From assembly GCA_911728455.2 (NCBI GenBank), contig OU452231.1:11652078-11716077 (forward strand): a stretch of 64,000 nt of DNA. The letters are read 5' to 3'. The position numbers and the translations under genes are program-made. This document shows, piece after piece, positions 59,450 through 64,000 of this stretch (position 1 is its first letter; each line of letters begins with the position of its first letter). The DNA is from Marthasterias glacialis (lineage: Eukaryota; Echinodermata; Asteroidea; Forcipulatida; Asteriidae). Below the pieces are notes generated by a model. The model had not been told where the DNA came from. It saw only the letters and a list, made by a program, of their open reading frames with translations, and ran no database searches.

Positions 59450-62400
59450 ATGGGCTTTCTGAAAATACCGGTCTTGGGGCTGAGGGGTAAACAGGGAGGA
59501 TGCCAGGGACAGCGGAGTGAGGACACCCCGAGGATGTCCAGTGCATACGGCCATGCTGTGTGTACGTCAACAATAACCACGGCCGGTACGTGTGTGCTGG
59601 ACCGAAGCCAGCAAAAAAAAACAGCCGAAATAATAAGTCGCCAGAGCCACGGCCAATAACTCCAGAAATAATGGGGCTAGAGAGAAATTTCTTGTACCTG
59701 CAGGTAGCTGCCATAGTCCTGCATCCACAATTTGGTTTTCCACGCCAGCCAGGGCCATCTTCCGCCTTGAAAACACCAGGGAGCGGGGCTGCTCCGAATG
59801 CGCTTCAAACGCCTGTCTAATGGAACTTTTGTACACGAAGCTGTAACAGAGTGAAAACAAGACTTAGCAACGGCTCTATCTCCCAAAGTATTGGCGGGAA
59901 ACTGACAAGTCTGACACAGTTGGAAAGCCCTGGTCATGGGCTTTCTGAAAATACCGGTCTTGGGGCTGAGGGGTAAACAGGGAGGATGCCAGGGACAGCG
60001 GAGTGAGGACACCCCGAGGATGTCCAGTGCATACGGCCATGCTGTGTGTACGTCAACAATAACCACGGCCGGTACGTGTGTGCTGGACCGAAGCCAGCAA
60101 AAAAAACCAGCCGAAATAAGAAGTCGCCAGAGCCACGGCCAATAACTCCAGAAATAATAGGGCTAGAGAGAAATTTCTTGTACCTGCAGGTAGCTGCCAT
60201 AGTCCTGCATCCAAAAATCTGGTTTTCCACGCCAGCCAGGGCCATCTTCCGCCTTTAAAATACCAGGGAGTGGGGCTGCTCCGAATGCGCTTCAAACGCC
60301 TGTCTAATGGAACTTTTGTACACGAAGCTGTAACAGAGTGAAAACAAGACTTAGCAACGGCTCTGTCTCCCAAAGTATTGGCGGGAAACTGACAAGTCTG
60401 ACACTGTTGGAAAGCCCTGGTCATGGGCTTTCCGAAAATACCGGTCTCGGGGTTGCGGGGTAAACAGGGAGGATGCCAGGGACAGCGGAGTGAGGACACC
60501 CCGAAGATGTCCAGTGCATACGGCCATGCTGTGTGTACGTCAACAATAGCCAAGGCCGGTAAGTGTGTGCTGGACCGAAGCCAGCAAAAAAAACCAGCCG
60601 AAATAAGAAGTCGCCAGAGCCACGGCCAATAACTCTAGAAATAATGAGGCTAGAGAGAAATTTCTTGTACCTGCAGGTAGCTGCCATAGTCCTGCATCCA
60701 AAAATCTGGTTTTCCACGCCAGCCAGGGCCATCTTCCGCCTTGAAAATACCAGGGAGCGGGGCTGCTCCGAATGCGCTTCAAACGCCTGTCTAATGGAAC
60801 TTTTGTACACGAAGCTGTAACAGAGTGAAAACAAGACTTAGCAACGGCTCTATCTCCCAAAGTATTGGCGGGAAACTGACAAGTCTGACACAGTTGGAAA
60901 GCCCTGGTCATGGGCTTTCTGAAAATACCGGTCTTGGGGCTGAGGGGTAAACAGGGAGGATGCCAGGGACAGCGGAGTGAGGACACCCCGAGGATGTCCA
61001 GTGCATACGGCCATGCTGTGTGTACGTCAACAATAACCACGGCCGGTACGTGTGTGCTGGACCGAAGCCAGCAAAAAAAAAACGCCGAAAAAAGAAGTCG
61101 CCAGAGCCACGGCCAATAACTCCAGAAATAATAGGGCTAGAGAAAAAATTCTTGTACCTGCAGGTAGCTGCCATAGTCCTGCATCCAAAAATCTGGTTTT
61201 CCACGCCTGCCAGGGCCATCTTCCGCCTTGAAAACACCAGGGAGTGGGGCTGCTCCGAATGTGCTTCAAACGCCTGTCTAATGGAACTTTTGTACACGAA
61301 GCTGTAACAGAGTGAAAACAAGACTTAGCAACGGCTCTATCTACCAAAGTATTGGCGGGAAACTGACAAGTCTGACACTGTTGGAAAGCCCTGGTCATGG
61401 GCTTTCCGAAAATACCGGTCTCGGGGCTGCGGGGTAAACAGGGAGGATGCCAGGGACAGCGGAGTGAGGACACCCCGAGGATGTCCAGTGCATACGGCCA
61501 TGCTGTGTGTACGTCAACAATAGCCAAGGCCGGTACGTGTGTGCTGGACCGAAGCCAGCAAAAAAAAACAGCCGAAATAAGAAGTCGCCAGAGCCACGGC
61601 CAATAACTCCAGAAATAATGGGGCTAGAGAGAAATTTCTTGTACCTGCAGGTAGCTGCCATAGTCCTGCATCCACAATTTGGTTTTCCACGCCAGCCAGG
61701 GCCATCTTCCGCCTGGAAAACACCAGGGAGCGGGGCTGCTCCGAATGCGCTTCAAACGCCTGTCTAATGGAACTTTTGTACACGAAGCTGTAACAGAGTG
61801 AAAACAAGACTTAGCAACGGCTCTATCTCCCAAAGTATTGGCGGGAAACTGACAAGTCTGACACAGTTGGAAAGCCCTGGTCATGGGCTTTCTGAAAATA
61901 CCGGTCTTGGGGCTGAGGGGTAAACAGGGAGGATGCCAGGGACAGCGGAGTGAGGACACCCCGAGGATGTCCAGTGCATACGGCCATGCTGTGTGTACGT
62001 CAACAATAGCCAAGGCCGGTACGTGTGTGCTGGACCGAAGCCAGCAAAAAAAAACGCCGAAATAAGAAGTCGCCAGAGCCACGGCCAATAACTCCAGAAA
62101 TAATAGGGCTAGAGAAAAAATTCTTGTACCTGCAGGTAGCTGCCATAGTCCTGCATCCAAAAATCTGGTTTTCCACGCCAGCCAGGGCCATCTTCCGCCT
62201 TTAAAATACCAGGGAGTGGGGCTGCTCCGAATGCGCTTCAAACGCCTGTCTAATGGAACTTTTGTACACGAAGCTGTAACAGAGTGAAAACAAGACTTAG
62301 CAACGGCTCTATCTCCCAAAGTATTGGCGGGAAACTGACAAGTCTGACACTGTTGGAAAGCCCTGGTCATGGGCTTTCCGAAAATACCGGTCTCGGGGCT

Positions 62401-63826
62401 GCGGGGTAAACAGGGAGGATGCCAGGGACAGCGGAGTGAGGACACCCCGATGATGTCCAGTGCATACGGCCATGCTGTGTGTACGTCAACAATAGCCAAG
62501 GCCGGTACGTGTGTGCTGGACCGAAGCCAGCAAAAAAAAACGCCGAAATAAGAAGTCGCCAGAGCCACGGCCAATAACTCCAGAAATAATGGGGCTAGAG
62601 AGAAATTTCTTGTACCTGCAGGTAGCTGCCATATTCCTGCATCCAAAAATCTGGTTTTCCACGCCCGCCAGGGCCATCTTCCGCCTTGAAAACACCACGG
62701 AGTGGGGCTGCTCCGAATGCGCTTCAAACGCCTGTCTAATGGAACTTTTGTACACGAAGCTGTAACAGAGTGAAAACAAGACTTAGCAACGGCTCTATCT
62801 ACCAAAGTATTGGCGGGAAACTGACAAGTCTGACACTGTTGGAAAGCCCTGGTCATGGGCTTTCCGAAAATACCGGTCTCGGGGCTGCGGGGTAAACAGG
62901 GAGGATGCCAGGGACAGCGGAGTGAGGACACCCCGAGGATGTCCAGTGCATACGGCCATGCTGTGTGTACGTCAACAATAGCCAAGGCCGGTACGTGTGT
63001 GCTGGACCGAAGCCAGCAAAAAAAAACAGCCGAAATAATAAGTCGCCAGAGCCACGGCCAATAACTCCAGAAATAATGGGGCTAGAGAGAAATTTCTTGT
63101 ACCTGCAGGTAGCTGCCATAGTCCTGCATCCACAATTTGGTTTTCCACGCCAGCCAGGGCCATCTTCCGCCTTGAAAACACCAGGGAGCGGGGCTGCTCC
63201 GAATGCGCTTCAAACGCCTGTCTAATGGAACTTTTGTACACGAAGCTGTAACAGAGTGAAAACAAGACTTAGCAACGACTCTATCTACCAAAGTATTGGC
63301 GGGAAACTGACAAGTCTGACACTGTTGGAAAGCCCTGGTCATGGGCTTTCCGAAAATACCGGTCTCGGGGCTGCGGGGTAAACAGGGAGGATGCCAGGGA
63401 CAGCGGAGTGAGGACATCCCGAGGATGTCCAGTGCATACGGCCATGCTGTGTGTACGTCAACAATAGCCAAGGCCGGTACTTGTGTGCTGGACCGAAGCC
63501 AGCAAAAAAAAACGCCGAAATAAGAAGTCGCCAGCGCCACGGCCAATAACTCCAGAAATAATAGGGCTAGAGAGAAATTTCTTGTACCTGCAGGTAGCTG
63601 CCATAGTCCTGCATCCAAAAATCTGGTTTTCAACGCCAGCCAGGGCCATCTTCCGCCTTGAAAATACCAGGGAGTGGGGATGCTCCATATGCGCTTCAAA
63701 CGCCTGTCTAATGGAACTTTTGTACACGAAGCTGTAACAGAGTGAAAACAAGACTTAGCAACGGCTCTATCTACCAAAGTATTGGCGGGAAACTGACAAG
63801 TCTGACACTGTTGGAAAGCCCTGGTC
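59450..63826 (+). repeat. Zone 5, right-end monomers
   Basis: Monomers start at 59450, 59936, 60423, 60910, 61397, 61883, 62369, 62855 and 63341. TTCTG-type copies are 59450, 59936, 60910 and 61883. 59450 looks hybrid: TTCTG-type at its start, then ACAGCCGAAATAATAAG and CATCCACAATTTGG as in 57016 and 62855. 63341 shares CTCCATATGCGC and GGTTTTCAACGCCAGCC with 10343, about 53 kb away. Confidence 0.82.
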
Positions 63827-64000
63827 ATGGGCTTTCCGAAAATACCGGTCTCGGGGCTGCAGGGTAAACAGGGAGGATGCCAGGGACAGCAGAGTGAGGA
63901 CACCCCGAGGATGTCCAGTGCATACGGCCATGCTGTGTGTACGTCAACAATAGCCAAGGCCGGTACGTGTGTGCTGGACCGAAGCCAGCAAAAAAAACCA
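63827..64000 (+). repeat. Partial monomer, right edge of window
   Basis: The first 174 bp of a TCTCGGGGCTGCAGGG-type monomer, ending inside the sequence just after the A-tract. The array continues beyond the window. Confidence 0.95.

Larger units (their letters stand above)
1..64000 (+). repeat. Tandem satellite array, 487-bp monomer, whole window
   Basis: The same roughly 487-bp unit recurs without interruption and always in one orientation. The landmark ATGGGCTTTCC returns at 124, 611, 1097, 1584, 2071 and so on to 63827. The interval from 124 to 63827 holds 131 periods, giving a mean of 486.3 bp. Most monomers are 485-489 bp. Length changes come mainly from an A-tract (A7-A10), a 2-bp CT deletion in one subfamily and a CAACAACA insertion variant in another. 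Monomers look a few percent different from one another by eye, and some pairs are virtually identical. No stretch of 300 bases lies outside the repeat. I do not recognise this satellite as a named family. Arrays of this size and homogeneity are known from eukaryotic heterochromatin; the location is inference. Confidence 0.98.

Noticed and set aside
1-64000. CRISPR array or bacterial repeat region
   Set aside because: The repeat unit is 487 bp with no unique spacers between copies; the whole unit is repeated.
1-64000. rDNA intergenic-spacer subrepeats
   Set aside because: No rRNA coding sequence appears in 64 kb and the copy number far exceeds that of usual spacer subrepeats.

Overview
The window is one uninterrupted tandem satellite array. 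A monomer of about 487 bp (mean 486.3 bp, measured from 131 complete periods between positions 124 and 63827) is repeated head to tail, always in the same orientation, from base 1 to base 64000. I see no unique sequence, no gene, no tRNA or rRNA, no transposon, no CRISPR array, and neither array edge. I take the A of ATGGGCTTTCC as the monomer start, so the window begins inside a monomer (tail, 1-123) and ends inside another (63827-64000). More than 60 kb of kilobase-scale homogenised tandem repeat points to eukaryotic heterochromatin (centromeric, pericentromeric, subtelomeric or similar). The species and chromosome cannot be read from the sequence. By hand count one monomer is about 52% GC and keeps 23 CpGs (observed/expected near 0.7).

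Each monomer carries recurring landmarks. In order these are a 9+7+9 nt dyad at the start, a G-rich stretch with four G-runs, a second dyad GGACAYCC-CGA-GGATGTCC, a third dyad TGCTGG/CCAGCA abutting an A8-A10 tract, a 12-bp perfect palindrome TACCTGCAGGTA, and a degenerate second copy of the monomer's own start region. That last feature suggests the 487-bp unit grew from a shorter ancestor.

Monomers fall into subfamilies marked by linked variants, and these define zones. Zone 1 (1 to about 18.6 kb) mixes TTGAGTCTGCA, TTTCGGGG and TCTCGGGG monomers and holds several local duplications. Zone 2 (about 18.6-29.76 kb) includes a 51-bp internal deletion and a near-identical tandem trimer pair. Zone 3 (29.76-53.1 kb) is a higher-order repeat of about 3.9 kb (canonical order A-V-N-P-Q-M-S-L, 7 to 9 monomers per unit). 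Zone 4 (51.2-57.5 kb) is built from N-P-M trimers and a rearranged copy of 46.3-49.1 kb. Zone 5 (57.5-64 kb) alternates TTCTGAAAATACC monomers with TCTCGGGG monomers.

The many open reading frames on both strands are by-products of a monomer poor in stop codons. The longest (788, 652 and 625 codons, minus strand) arise where local periods keep an open frame or pass between open frames. I annotate none as a gene. What can be read here is array evolution: higher-order structure, mappable crossover points, hybrid monomers and subfamily zonation.
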